From Diaphorobacter aerolatus (lineage in GTDB: Bacteria; Pseudomonadota; Gammaproteobacteria; Burkholderiales; Burkholderiaceae_C), in contig NZ_CP060783.1 of NCBI RefSeq assembly GCF_014489535.1, positions 4,175,501-4,239,500 of the forward strand: a stretch of DNA of 64,000 bases, given 5' to 3'. The position numbers and the translations under genes are program-made. The notes beneath the pieces were generated by a model. It was not told the DNA's origin and searched no databases. It was given only the letters and a program-made list of their open reading frames with translations. This document shows, in pieces, positions 32,301 through 39,937 of this stretch (position 1 is the first letter of the stretch; every line of letters starts with the position of its first letter).

Positions 32301-32489
32301 CTGCTCGACTTCTTCGGCAGCCATGCCGCCAGCCTCCGTCATGAGAGTGACGGTCGGCTTGTTGAGATCGGGAAAGACATCTACCGGCGTGCGCGTCAGG
32401 GTGAACGCGCCATACGCCATCAGCACCAGCGCCCCGATGATGACCAGGAGCCGGTTTCGTAAGCTATTTTCGAGAAGCCACTTGAACAT
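29345..32489 (-). CDS. Heavy-metal efflux RND pump (CzcA/CusA family), two frame breaks
   Basis: Two restored bases (at about 30133-30137 and 29747-29749) give 1048 residues, the normal length. It starts with FKWLLENSLRNRLLVIIGA and contains the RND pattern of TM1, a large periplasmic loop, TM2-6, a second loop and TM8-12. The TM4 segment GLAIAIGGLVDDAVVDVEN resembles neither classic CzcA nor CusA forms, so the substrate (Zn/Co/Cd/Ni or Cu/Ag) is open. It works with the membrane fusion protein upstream and the outer-membrane factor of the same operon to expel cations across both membranes. Confidence 0.92.
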
Positions 32490-32501
32490 GGAATGGTGCC
32501 C

Positions 32502-33616
32502 TCAACGAACTTGATTGATCAGGGACGCGCCCTCGACAACCACGCGGTCGCCGTCCGCCAGACCCGAGGTCACGGCGATGGATGCACCATCCAGCGGAGT
32601 GATGTTCACAACGCGCGGCTCGAAGCGCTCGGCCTGGTCTTTGACCCAGACGATGTTCTGGTTGGCAGGGTTCTTCATCAGCGCACCGGAAGGCACGCGG
32701 TAGCCAGGTACCGTCGTCGCCTCTTGCACGAAGACCACCACCGGCATACCGACCGCCAAGCGCGAGAGGCTTTCGCTGGTGCCCTTGAACAGCATGGGCA
32801 GGGCCTGCTCGCGCAGGCTGCTGGCGGCACCGACGAAGCTCAGCGGCACCTTCTGACCGCCTACTGCGAGTGCAGCACCGGCCAGGTTCTGTGCCATTGC
32901 CGGATCGTAGGCAAGCGCCTCGATGCGCAGTTGGGTCGGATCGACCACCTCAAACACCAGTTCGCGCGCATCCACGACCTGCCCGGCAACTGCGGGGCTG
33001 GATGCGATGACGCCGCTGACTGGGGCCTTCAGCACGTCCCTGCCGGCGAGGCCCCCGCTTAAGGCGCGGGCGCGTTCGGTCAGGCTGTTCACTTCGCTTT
33101 CGGCTGCTTCGATCTCCTTGCGGGGCACGGTCTCCGACAGCTCGCGCAGCCGGGCCAAGCGCTTCTGCGCGAGCGCTTGGCCCGCACGCAGCTCGGCAAC
33201 CTGGGCCATCTGGCCTGAGCGCTCCAGCACACCGCTGGCCGGTTCGATGTAAGCCAGCACCTGGCCCTTGCGCACGGATTGGCCGATCTGCGGCAGACCA
33301 TCCGGCCCGGGCACCAGCCGGCCCATTACCATTGCCTGGACCTTGCCGCCCGTGGTCGGGTCCATGATTACTTTGCCAGCCAGCTCGTGGCTGCGGGCCA
33401 AGGGCTCCTGCTTGACCAGCTGGGTGCGTACACCGATCTGACGTTGCGACGGTTTCGGAAGAAACACGCTGCCATCAGGCTGGCGCTGGGGCCATTGGAA
33501 GACGCAGCCGGCGCTTCGTCGCCGTGGTCGTGACCGTCGTGAGCGAACGCGGGAGCAGCCAGAGCCAATGTAGCCGCCATGGCCGTCGTCATCAGGAAAC
33601 GGGCGTTGCGCTTCAT
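32502..33616 (-). CDS. Membrane fusion protein of heavy-metal RND efflux, one frame break
   Basis: With one base restored at 33488-33491, a 371-residue protein results. It has a signal peptide ending APAFAHDG, a His-rich mature start HDGHDHGDEA, a barrel-sandwich domain with a coiled-coil hairpin (ERSGQMAQVAELRAGQALAQ region) and the second half-motif APVSGVIAS. It bridges the RND pump and outer-membrane channel. Its start codon overlaps the stop of the preceding gene by four bases. The N-terminus is lost if the frame break is ignored. Confidence 0.9.
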
Positions 33617-34163
33617 GCTGCACCTCGCAGTGCACCGTTGGTGCGTGTACGTCTGCGCAGCGCCCACGCTAGGACACCGACGCCGAGGACTGCAGCACCG
33701 CCACCTAGTACGACCACGCGGCCGGATGCGGCGGTATGCTCGTGTTCGGCGTCTTCGCTATGAACATCGAGAACGCCCGTCAACAGGTCCGATTGGCCCT
33801 GCGCAGTAACAGTGGCCATGATTGAGGTCTCGCCATCGGATAGCGGCTCAGTCAGATCGGCCTCGAACTCTCCAACCCCGTGTGGGCTGACCTTTACCTG
33901 TTGACCACCCAGCTCGAGGGTCAGCTCGCCATCGGTCACCGGCCGGTTGTCGGCAGCATGGTCGAGGTAGAGTGTGAGACGCTGGCCGTTCAGCACACCC
34001 ACCAGTTCGAAGTCATCGGAAACTGCGGCAAAGCGCGGAAACGCGGCCGCCACGGGGCAGGAGCGGCTTCGCCATGGTCATGGCCGTCGCCGGCCCACGT
34101 TGCGCTGCTGCCAAGCAGGAGGCTGGACAAGGCAGCGGCACGCCAGAAAGAGGATTGCGACAT
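33613..34163 (-). CDS. Secreted His-rich protein with C-terminal anchor, one frame break
   Basis: One restored base at 34054-34057 gives 183 residues. A signal peptide (LSSLLLGSSATWA) is followed by GDGHDHGEAAPAP, a beta-sandwich-like domain (LTLYLDHAADNRPVTDGELTL) and a C-terminal hydrophobic segment (VVLGGGAAVLGVGVLAWAL) before a basic end. It looks like a membrane-anchored periplasmic protein. The His-rich mature N-terminus closely resembles those of the membrane fusion protein and the 28893 protein. It sits between the outer-membrane factor and the fusion protein genes; a metal-delivery role is inferred. Confidence 0.75.
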
Positions 34164-34197
34164 TTCTAAGGTTCCAGGATGGTTGAGCGCGCGCCGA

Positions 34198-35526
34198 TCA
34201 GCGCGTGCCGGAGATGTCAGTGAAAGTCTCGGTCGGCTGAGGCAGCGTGCCTTGTGCCTGCAACAGGGACGAGATGGCCGCGGCATGTTCCACCTTGGCG
34301 AGCAGCGCCGCGCGCTCGGCCTCGGTGGCCTCCTGCTCGATGCGAAGGCGTGTCGGCATGTCCGTCTCGCCCATCGCGAACGACTTTTGGTAGAAGGTGC
34401 GTGTTTGCTGAGCCAGTCGCTGGCGCTCCGAGGCGGCCTGCATCTGGGTACTGGTTGCCAGTTCGCGCGATTGGGCAGTTCGAATTTCCGAGAGCAGCCG
34501 GGTGCGCTGGGCCGCGAGTGCCGATTCAGCCTCTAGTGCCTGCGCATTGGCGCTGGACAATTGCTCGGTATGGCGGCTGCCCATACCGAAGGGAATGCGC
34601 ACACCCACAGTGATCGTCTGGTTGTAGCGTTCGCCGTAGCCGCCCCGATCCCGCGTTGTCGCCAGGGTCAGTTCGGGGTTGGCGTACTTCTGATGGGACA
34701 CCAGTTCCGCGGAGCGGCGGGCCGCCAGCGCCTTGTGCTGCAGCTCCAGCAGCGCAGGGTGGTTAGCCAACAACGCGCCGGACGACTGTGCCGATGCCGG
34801 TTGAACTCGGACACCTGACTGCTCCGGCTGCGCGGAATCTGCCTGCGCCGGAATAGTCTCGATGCCGGTCAGTGCCAACAACGCCTCGCGCTGCGTGACT
34901 TCTTCGGCCTGAGCAATGGCCAGGGCACTACGAGCCGACGCCAAGGCGCCATCGGCCTGGTTTCTGTCGGCTTGCGCCAGGTCGCCCACGCGAACCCGGC
35001 GAACCACATCTTGCGCCAACTCGCCCGCGCTGCGGGTGCGATCCTGCGCTGCCGCCAATTCGGCCTTGGCACGCTGCCAGGCCCACCATGCCTGCCGAAC
35101 CTGTCCGGCCGTGCGCAGCTTGGCAGCCAGCATCCGGCTGGATAGCGCGAGGTTTTCCGCGTCCGCCCAGCGCGCCGACGAAGTGCGTTCACCCGGCATC
35201 CAAAGGGGAATAGCCACACCGACTTCATATTCGCGCTGTCCATCGCGGTTGTTGAAGCGATCAGTTTTGGTGGAGGCTTCCAGCGCCATCGGACCTGCCA
35301 CCCAACTGTCGGCTGTCTCTTGGCGTGCTCGGGCTGCCTGCTGCCAGGCGCCTTCTCCAGCGGCTTCTGGCTGCAGTTGCCAAGCCGACTGCCACAACTG
35401 GGTGACCATGTGGCTGTCTGGCCTGGATGGGGCGTGCGGGGCGGCTACCGGCTGGGCCAGTACGGTGCCAGCCCAAAGCATGGATACCGCCCATATCCAT
35501 CTCTTACATATGTCTTTGCGAAGCAT
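34198..35526 (-). CDS. Outer-membrane factor of heavy-metal efflux (CzcC/CusC-like)
   Basis: This 442-residue protein has a signal peptide ending VLAQPVAAP and two TolC-type repeats rich in alanine and glutamine (for example the AEEVTQREALLALTG region and SANAQALEAESALAAQRTR). The repeats build the trimeric outer-membrane channel. It is the first gene of the minus-strand operon, so the promoter region at 35527-35800 probably drives all six genes. Unlike its RND partners it has no frame break. Confidence 0.9.
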   Translation of the reverse strand: MLRKDICKRWIWAVSMLWAGTVLAQPVAAPHAPSRPDSHMVTQLWQSAWQLQPEAAGEGAWQQAARARQETADSWVAGPMALEASTKTDRFNNRDGQREYEVGVAIPLWMPGERTSSARWADAENLALSSRMLAAKLRTAGQVRQAWWAWQRAKAELAAAQDRTRSAGELAQDVVRRVRVGDLAQADRNQADGALASARSALAIAQAEEVTQREALLALTGIETIPAQADSAQPEQSGVRVQPASAQSSGALLANHPALLELQHKALAARRSAELVSHQKYANPELTLATTRDRGGYGERYNQTITVGVRIPFGMGSRHTEQLSSANAQALEAESALAAQRTRLLSEIRTAQSRELATSTQMQAASERQRLAQQTRTFYQKSFAMGETDMPTRLRIEQEATEAERAALLAKVEHAAAISSLLQAQGTLPQPTETFTDISGTR

Positions 35527-35622
35527 TCAATTCTCCATCGGTCTTGCATCAGTACTTACCCCAGTTGGGTGTTCTCTTTCCGAGCAAGTGCTTGTCGTTG
35601 AAAAGCCACTGTTTACGGACTT

Positions 35623-35657
35623 AGATATGAACAATTGTATATCTATTCATATGAATA
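35623..35657. promoter_or_regulatory. SmtB-like half-sites upstream of the RND operon
   Basis: The AT-rich stretch contains ATATGAACAATTG and the perfect 14-base palindrome TATTCATATGAATA (35644-35657). The half-sites TGAACA and TTCAT match SmtB/CzrA-type operators, but their spacing differs from the TGAA-N6-TTCA form seen elsewhere in the window. It lies about 100 bases before the czcC-like gene. Confidence 0.5.
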
Positions 35658-35779
35658 TGGAAGAAAACCTTACCTCCTTTGAACACCAATCGCCATAGAG
35701 AGGGCGTCGGGCGCAAGACATCGAGAGACGAGGTGGGGCTAATCCACTACGCAATCAGCGATGCAGACTCCTTGATTAC

Positions 35780-35794
35780 ATCCCCCAGGGGGAT
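35780..35794. promoter_or_regulatory. RcnR/CsoR-type operator
   Basis: ATCCCCC-A-GGGGGAT is a perfect palindrome with a C5/G5 core, the type of site bound by RcnR/DmeR proteins of the CsoR family. It is 11 bases before the regulator gene and overlaps the expected promoter. Confidence 0.65.
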
Positions 35795-35805
35795 ATAGTC
35801 ACCAT

Positions 35806-36063
35806 ATGAAAGAAATGCACAAGCACACCAGCCACCCCGATCTCGTGAAGCGGCTCAAGCGCGCCGAGGGTCATCTACGGCACGTCATCGGGATGATCGA
35901 AGGAGAAGAAACCTGCCTCGACATCGCCCGCCAGCTCGCGGCGGTGGAGAGCGCCGTCACAGCGGCCAAGCGGGTTCTGATCCATGACCACATCGACCAC
36001 TGCCTGTCTCATGATGAGGACTCCGTTCTAGCCGAAATGAAGGCGCTGACTAAACTGCTCTGA
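35806..36063 (+). CDS. CsoR/RcnR-family metal-responsive repressor
   Basis: This 85-residue all-helical protein has the DUF156/CsoR pattern LVKRLKRAEGHLRHVIGMIE, a single conserved Cys in EETCLDIARQL, and His residues near the N-terminus and in DHIDHCLSHD. The N-terminal His and absence of the second CsoR Cys point to the Ni/Co-sensing RcnR/DmeR/NreA branch. It should repress the adjacent MFS gene, 10 bases downstream, and itself. ATG at 35806 or 35815 are both possible. Confidence 0.88.
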   Translation: MKEMHKHTSHPDLVKRLKRAEGHLRHVIGMIEGEETCLDIARQLAAVESAVTAAKRVLIHDHIDHCLSHDEDSVLAEMKALTKLL

Positions 36064-36072
36064 GGCCTCTCG

Positions 36073-37383
36073 ATGCTCTCTGTCCTAAAGAACCGCACCT
36101 ACCGCCACTTGTTCACCGCTCAGGTGATCGCGCTCGTTGGCACGGGCCTGATGACAGTGGCGCTTGGCTTGCTTGCTTACGAGCTGGCCGGGGCGGATGC
36201 AGGTGCGGTGCTCGGGACGGCGCTGGCCATCAAGATGCTGGCCTATGTGGGGGTCGCGCCGGTCGCACAGGCCTTCGCCGACTGGCTCCCGCGACGGTTA
36301 TTGCTCGTAGCGCTGGACCTGATACGAGCGGCCGTCGCGATCTGTTTGCCCTTCGTCACCGAAGTCTGGCAGATCTATCTGCTGATCTTTATCCTGCAAG
36401 CGGCATCCGCCGGCTTCACGCCGACTTTCCAGGCCACTATCCCAGACATCCTTCCCGATGAAGAGGAATACACCAAGGCGCTGTCGCTGTCCCGGCTGGC
36501 CTATGACCTGGAAAGTTTGATTTCCCCGATACTGGCGGCCGCGCTATTAACCGTCATCAGCTTCCACAATTTATTCACGGGAGCGGTGCTCGGTTTCCTC
36601 GTTTCAGCCGCGCTCGTGGTCAGCGTGCGGTTGCCCACAACTGCTCCCGGACCGCGCCGCGGCATTTGGGATCGCACGACGCGCGGCACATGCATCTACC
36701 TCGCTACGCCACGCCTGCGGGGCCTGCTGGCGATCAGCTTGGCCGTCTCGGCGGCGGGCGCCATGGTGATAGTGAACACGGTGGTTCTCGTGAAGGCGCG
36801 CTTCGGCCTGGGCGAGGTCGAAGTTGCGTGGGCGCTGGCGGCATTCGGAGGCGGGTCGATGCTGGCAGCCTTTGTCCTGCCATCTCTGTTGGAAAAGGTG
36901 ACCGACCGAGCCGCGATGCTCACCGGCGCTACCGTACTGGTCGTGGGCACGGGAATTGGCGCACTGCTGCCGAGCTATGCGTTGTTGCTGCCGCTGTGGT
37001 TGGTCATCGGCTTTGGCTACAGCCTGGCGCAAACGCCATCCGGCCGTCTTCTGCGCCGCTCGGCCCATGCCGAGGACCGCCCCGCGATCTTCGCCGCGCA
37101 CTTCGCGCTGTCGCACGCCTGTTGGCTCATCTGCTACCCACTGGCCGGCCGCTTCGGCGCGGTCATGGGCTTACCATCGACCTTCATTGTCATGTCTCTG
37201 ATCGGCTTGGCCGGCGTGGTGCTGGCGCTCTGGCTGTGGCCGGCCAGCGACCCTTCTGACGTGGTGCATGACCACCCCAGCTTGCCGCCGGATCACCCTC
37301 ATTTACGCACACACGCAGACCGAGGCAAGCACCATCACCAGCTGATTGTGGATGACCTGCACCGTATCTGGCCGAAAGGATAG
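36073..37383 (+). CDS. MFS efflux transporter with His-rich tail (NreB-like, nickel)
   Basis: This 436-residue protein has about 12 hydrophobic segments of the major facilitator superfamily and a cytoplasmic tail with clusters such as HDHPSLPPDHPHLRTH and KHHHQ. A His-rich C-terminus on an MFS protein is the feature of NreB, the nickel exporter of Achromobacter xylosoxidans. The upstream RcnR-like regulator is the matching partner (NreA). The ten-base gap implies one operon. Substrate is inferred from this pairing; cobalt is possible too. Confidence 0.82.
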   Translation: MLSVLKNRTYRHLFTAQVIALVGTGLMTVALGLLAYELAGADAGAVLGTALAIKMLAYVGVAPVAQAFADWLPRRLLLVALDLIRAAVAICLPFVTEVWQIYLLIFILQAASAGFTPTFQATIPDILPDEEEYTKALSLSRLAYDLESLISPILAAALLTVISFHNLFTGAVLGFLVSAALVVSVRLPTTAPGPRRGIWDRTTRGTCIYLATPRLRGLLAISLAVSAAGAMVIVNTVVLVKARFGLGEVEVAWALAAFGGGSMLAAFVLPSLLEKVTDRAAMLTGATVLVVGTGIGALLPSYALLLPLWLVIGFGYSLAQTPSGRLLRRSAHAEDRPAIFAAHFALSHACWLICYPLAGRFGAVMGLPSTFIVMSLIGLAGVVLALWLWPASDPSDVVHDHPSLPPDHPHLRTHADRGKHHHQLIVDDLHRIWPKG

Positions 37384-37451
37384 GCACATTTTCTCGTTGC
37401 GGCACCACAACGTATGGCTTCGGCGGCTGGGAAGGGTGAGCGAAAATACTT

Positions 37452-37473
37452 CACATGAACATGTATTCATGTG
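37452..37473. promoter_or_regulatory. SmtB-type operator upstream of czcD
   Basis: CACATGAA-CATGTA-TTCATGTG is a perfect 8-base inverted repeat with six-base spacer. Its TGAA-N6-TTCA core is the half-site arrangement of the cyanobacterial smt operator and of CzrA-like sites. It is 45 bases before czcD, in the promoter position. Confidence 0.8.
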
Positions 37474-37517
37474 TTATATTTTCACCATAGTCAAACACTC
37501 AACCAGCAGAGGCGCCC

Positions 37518-38540
37518 ATGTCCCAATCCCATGCACATGACCATGGTCACGACCATGATCACGACCACACCCCCACAGTGACCAGCGCCAACGAGCGCAA
37601 GGTTCTGGTTTCCTTCTTCCTGATCTTCGGCTTCATGCTCGTGGAAGCTGTCGGCGGCGTGCTGTCGGGCTCGCTAGCCCTACTTGCCGATGCTGGCCAC
37701 ATGCTGACCGACGCCGTTGCACTTGCCCTGGCTTACGCTGCCTTCCGATTCGGTCGCCGCGCAGCCGACAGCAAACGCACATTCGGTTACCTGCGCTTCG
37801 AGGTCATCGCCGGCTTCCTGAACGCCGTGACCCTGTTCGCGATCGTCGCATGGATCGCCTACGAGGCGTGGGAGCGGCTGCAGGCGCCGCCCGTCATCCT
37901 CGCCGGCCCGATGATGATCGTCGCCGTGCTCGGCTTACTGATCAACGTCCTCGTGCTGTGGATCATGACCCGCGGCGAAACCGATCACGTCAATGTGAAA
38001 GGTGCCATTCTCCACGTGATGGGTGACCTGCTGGGCTCTGTCGGCGCCATCGTTGCAGCGATCGTCATCTATTTCACCGGCTGGACGCCGATCGACCCCA
38101 TTCTGTCGGTCTTGGTGGCAGCGTTGATTCTGCGCAGCGCCTGGAAGCTCCTGGCCAAGTCGATCCATATCCTGCTGGAAGGCGCGCCAGAGGATGCTTC
38201 GCCGGAAAAGGTGGAACAAGGCCTGATGAGCACTGTACCCGGCCTGGCAGCTGTCAGCCACGTTCATGTGTGGCAACTCACTTCCGGTCGCACGATGGCC
38301 ACACTGCACGTTCGACCCAATGTGGACGAGGAGGCGCGAGCCGTGGTCAAGCGCGTCGAGGTGGTGCTTCGAGAGCAATTCAGCATCGAACACGCCACAG
38401 TCGGAATCGACTGGAACTCGGAGGCTGACGAGAACATCTGCAGCCTGCAACCCACGACAGACCGTCAGGACCACAGCGGCCATGGCCACAGTGAGCACAA
38501 TCATGACCATGACCACTCCGCTCCTGGTCACAAGCATTGA
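37518..38540 (+). CDS. czcD: Cation diffusion facilitator, Zn/Co/Cd (CzcD/ZitB-like)
   Basis: This 340-residue protein has a His-rich N-terminus (HAHDHGHDHDHDH), six transmembrane helices and the two metal-site motifs HMLTD in TM2 and HVMGD in TM5 that give the tetrahedral Zn site (HD-HD). A C-terminal cytoplasmic ferredoxin-like domain and another His-rich tail follow. It exchanges cytoplasmic zinc, cobalt or cadmium for protons. An SmtB-type operator lies upstream and an ArsR sensor gene 43 bases downstream, so the two form a self-regulated operon. Confidence 0.93.
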   Translation: MSQSHAHDHGHDHDHDHTPTVTSANERKVLVSFFLIFGFMLVEAVGGVLSGSLALLADAGHMLTDAVALALAYAAFRFGRRAADSKRTFGYLRFEVIAGFLNAVTLFAIVAWIAYEAWERLQAPPVILAGPMMIVAVLGLLINVLVLWIMTRGETDHVNVKGAILHVMGDLLGSVGAIVAAIVIYFTGWTPIDPILSVLVAALILRSAWKLLAKSIHILLEGAPEDASPEKVEQGLMSTVPGLAAVSHVHVWQLTSGRTMATLHVRPNVDEEARAVVKRVEVVLREQFSIEHATVGIDWNSEADENICSLQPTTDRQDHSGHGHSEHNHDHDHSAPGHKH

Positions 38541-38583
38541 GGCCGTGCGAGCCGGCTCGCAGTTCACTTGAGGGTTTGAATCC

Positions 38584-38961
38584 ATGACATCACGCAAAAC
38601 CACCAGCTCCGCTATTGCTCACTGTTCGACCTCCAGCCACGGCGCGACCACTGATGTCCTCGCACTGTCGCAAAGTGACGTCGCTGTTCTGGCCGAGACC
38701 TTCCGCCTGCTGGGCGACCAATCGCGATTGAAAATCCTGTTGCAGTGCATGCGCGGATCCGTCGCAGTGGGCGACATTGCCGATTCGCTAGACCTGTCGC
38801 AATCCTTGGTCAGCCATCACCTGCGCCTGTTGCGCGGCGCGCGCCTCGTGCGCGGCGAGCGCCAGGCCAAGCACATCTTCTACGGCATCGCCGACCAGCA
38901 CGTCAGCCAGGTACTGCAGGACATGGCGGTTCACATTTCGGAGGACAGAAACGACGATTGA
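38584..38961 (+). CDS. ArsR/SmtB-family metal sensor (second copy)
   Basis: This 125-residue protein resembles the first copy at 26894 through most of its length: LAETFRLLGDQSRLKILLQC and LDLSQSLVSHHLRLLRGARLV. Its last helix has DQHVSQVLQDMAVHISE, again DxH-x10-HxxE, the alpha-5 Zn/Co site. It probably binds the TGAA-N6-TTCA operators before czcD, the DUF4148 gene and other genes. It follows czcD in one transcript, and a terminator follows it. Confidence 0.93.
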   Translation: MTSRKTTSSAIAHCSTSSHGATTDVLALSQSDVAVLAETFRLLGDQSRLKILLQCMRGSVAVGDIADSLDLSQSLVSHHLRLLRGARLVRGERQAKHIFYGIADQHVSQVLQDMAVHISEDRNDD

Positions 38962-38983
38962 CTGAACGTGTGAGTGCGCGCCG

Positions 38984-39014
38984 GCCTACTCCTTCAAGGG
39001 GTAGGCTTTTTTTT
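38984..39014 (+). terminator. Rho-independent terminator of the czcD-arsR operon
   Basis: GCCTACTCC, short loop, then GGGGTAGGC and a run of eight T. The stem has one G-T pair. It ends the czcD-arsR transcript. Confidence 0.88.
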
Positions 39015-39098
39015 GGCTATCAATCTAGAGAAACACCGACGCGCCTTGCTGAATGCCTAGAAGACTCCACAAGCAAAAGCAGCACCAGATAAAATAAA

Positions 39099-39120
39099 CA
39101 CTTGAACATATCTTCATGTG
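39099..39120. promoter_or_regulatory. SmtB-type operator upstream of the DUF4148 gene
   Basis: CACTTGAA-CATATC-TTCATGTG matches the czcD operator in all but one arm position and keeps the TGAA-N6-TTCA core. It lies 78 bases before the ATG of the secreted DUF4148 protein. Confidence 0.75.
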
Positions 39121-39197
39121 TGTTATTATTTGTCTACGGGGTATCCGAAAAGGCGTAAGGACCACGCCATTATTTGTAACGTCAAGGAGTATTGACC

Positions 39198-39767
39198 ATG
39201 TCCAAGAAAATTCGCTTTGCTGTTCTGCTTTCCGCACTTTTTGCTGCTGGAGTAAACGCTCAACCGTTCGCCGCAGATATGACACGGCAACAGGTCCAAG
39301 AGGATCTGACTGCTTGGAGGCAATCTGGGCTGGAAGCGTTGTCTCGCGGCGAAAGCGGCCCGGATACGTTCAGCCCTCAATACCAGGCTGCCTTTCAGCG
39401 CTACTTGCAATTGACCCAAGGTGATATGTATCAGGCGCCCTCAGCAGGAAAGACCCGTGCTGAAGTGATGGCTGATTTGGAACTGTGGAAAATCTCCGGC
39501 ATGCACGCATTCACCTCGCGCGGAATCACCACCGCTTCGCACACCCCTGCCTACCAACAAGCCTACCAGAACTATCTCCAGCTCAAGCTGGGTGCAGCTT
39601 ACAAGGCTCCGGTGGCCTTGACTCGCGCTCAAGTGAAGAGCGACTTGGCAGATTGGCAGTTTGCGGGGATGGCTGGATTCTGGTCTGGTGAACAGACGCC
39701 TGATACCTACAGTGATGCCTACCGCACCGCATTTGAAACCTACCAGATGCTGCGCAACAAAAAATGA
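39198..39767 (+). CDS. Secreted protein with three DUF4148-like repeats
   Basis: This 189-residue protein has a signal peptide cleaved near NAQPFA, then three tandem repeats of about 50 residues. Each follows the pattern TR-x2-V-x2-DL-x2-W-x2-[SA]G, a variable loop and then Y-x3-[FY]-x2-Y-x2-L. DUF4148 proteins are common in Burkholderiales and usually have one or two such units; their function is unknown. AGGAG is eight bases before the ATG at 39198. The SmtB-type operator upstream predicts induction by zinc, cadmium or cobalt, which places it functionally with cadA and czcD. Local GC is lower than in neighbouring genes. Confidence 0.82.
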   Translation: MSKKIRFAVLLSALFAAGVNAQPFAADMTRQQVQEDLTAWRQSGLEALSRGESGPDTFSPQYQAAFQRYLQLTQGDMYQAPSAGKTRAEVMADLELWKISGMHAFTSRGITTASHTPAYQQAYQNYLQLKLGAAYKAPVALTRAQVKSDLADWQFAGMAGFWSGEQTPDTYSDAYRTAFETYQMLRNKK

Positions 39768-39809
39768 CTTAATGGCAGCAGCATAAAGCAGTGATCGGAT
39801 GGTTCACCC

Positions 39810-39833
39810 AGAAAGAGATTCTTTCTTTTTTTT
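39810..39833 (+). terminator. Terminator after the DUF4148 gene
   Basis: AGAAAGA-GAT-TCTTTCT followed by a T run, 43 bases after the stop. The stem is AT-rich but perfect. Confidence 0.7.
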
Positions 39834-39840
39834 GGGCATA

Positions 39841-39862
39841 CATACAAACAAGTGTTCATGTA
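39841..39862. promoter_or_regulatory. Degenerate SmtB-type operator upstream of cadA
   Basis: CATACAAA-CAAGTG-TTCATGTA keeps a perfect right half-site and six-base spacer, but the left half matches at only about five of eight positions. It is 76 bases before the cadA ATG, the same distance as in the DUF4148 gene. Confidence 0.5.
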
Positions 39863-39937
39863 TTTATTAATGCATCATGACGATCACTGACTTGTGCGTT
39901 CTGCCACGGCAATCACTCAGAGAACCAGGAGATTGAT

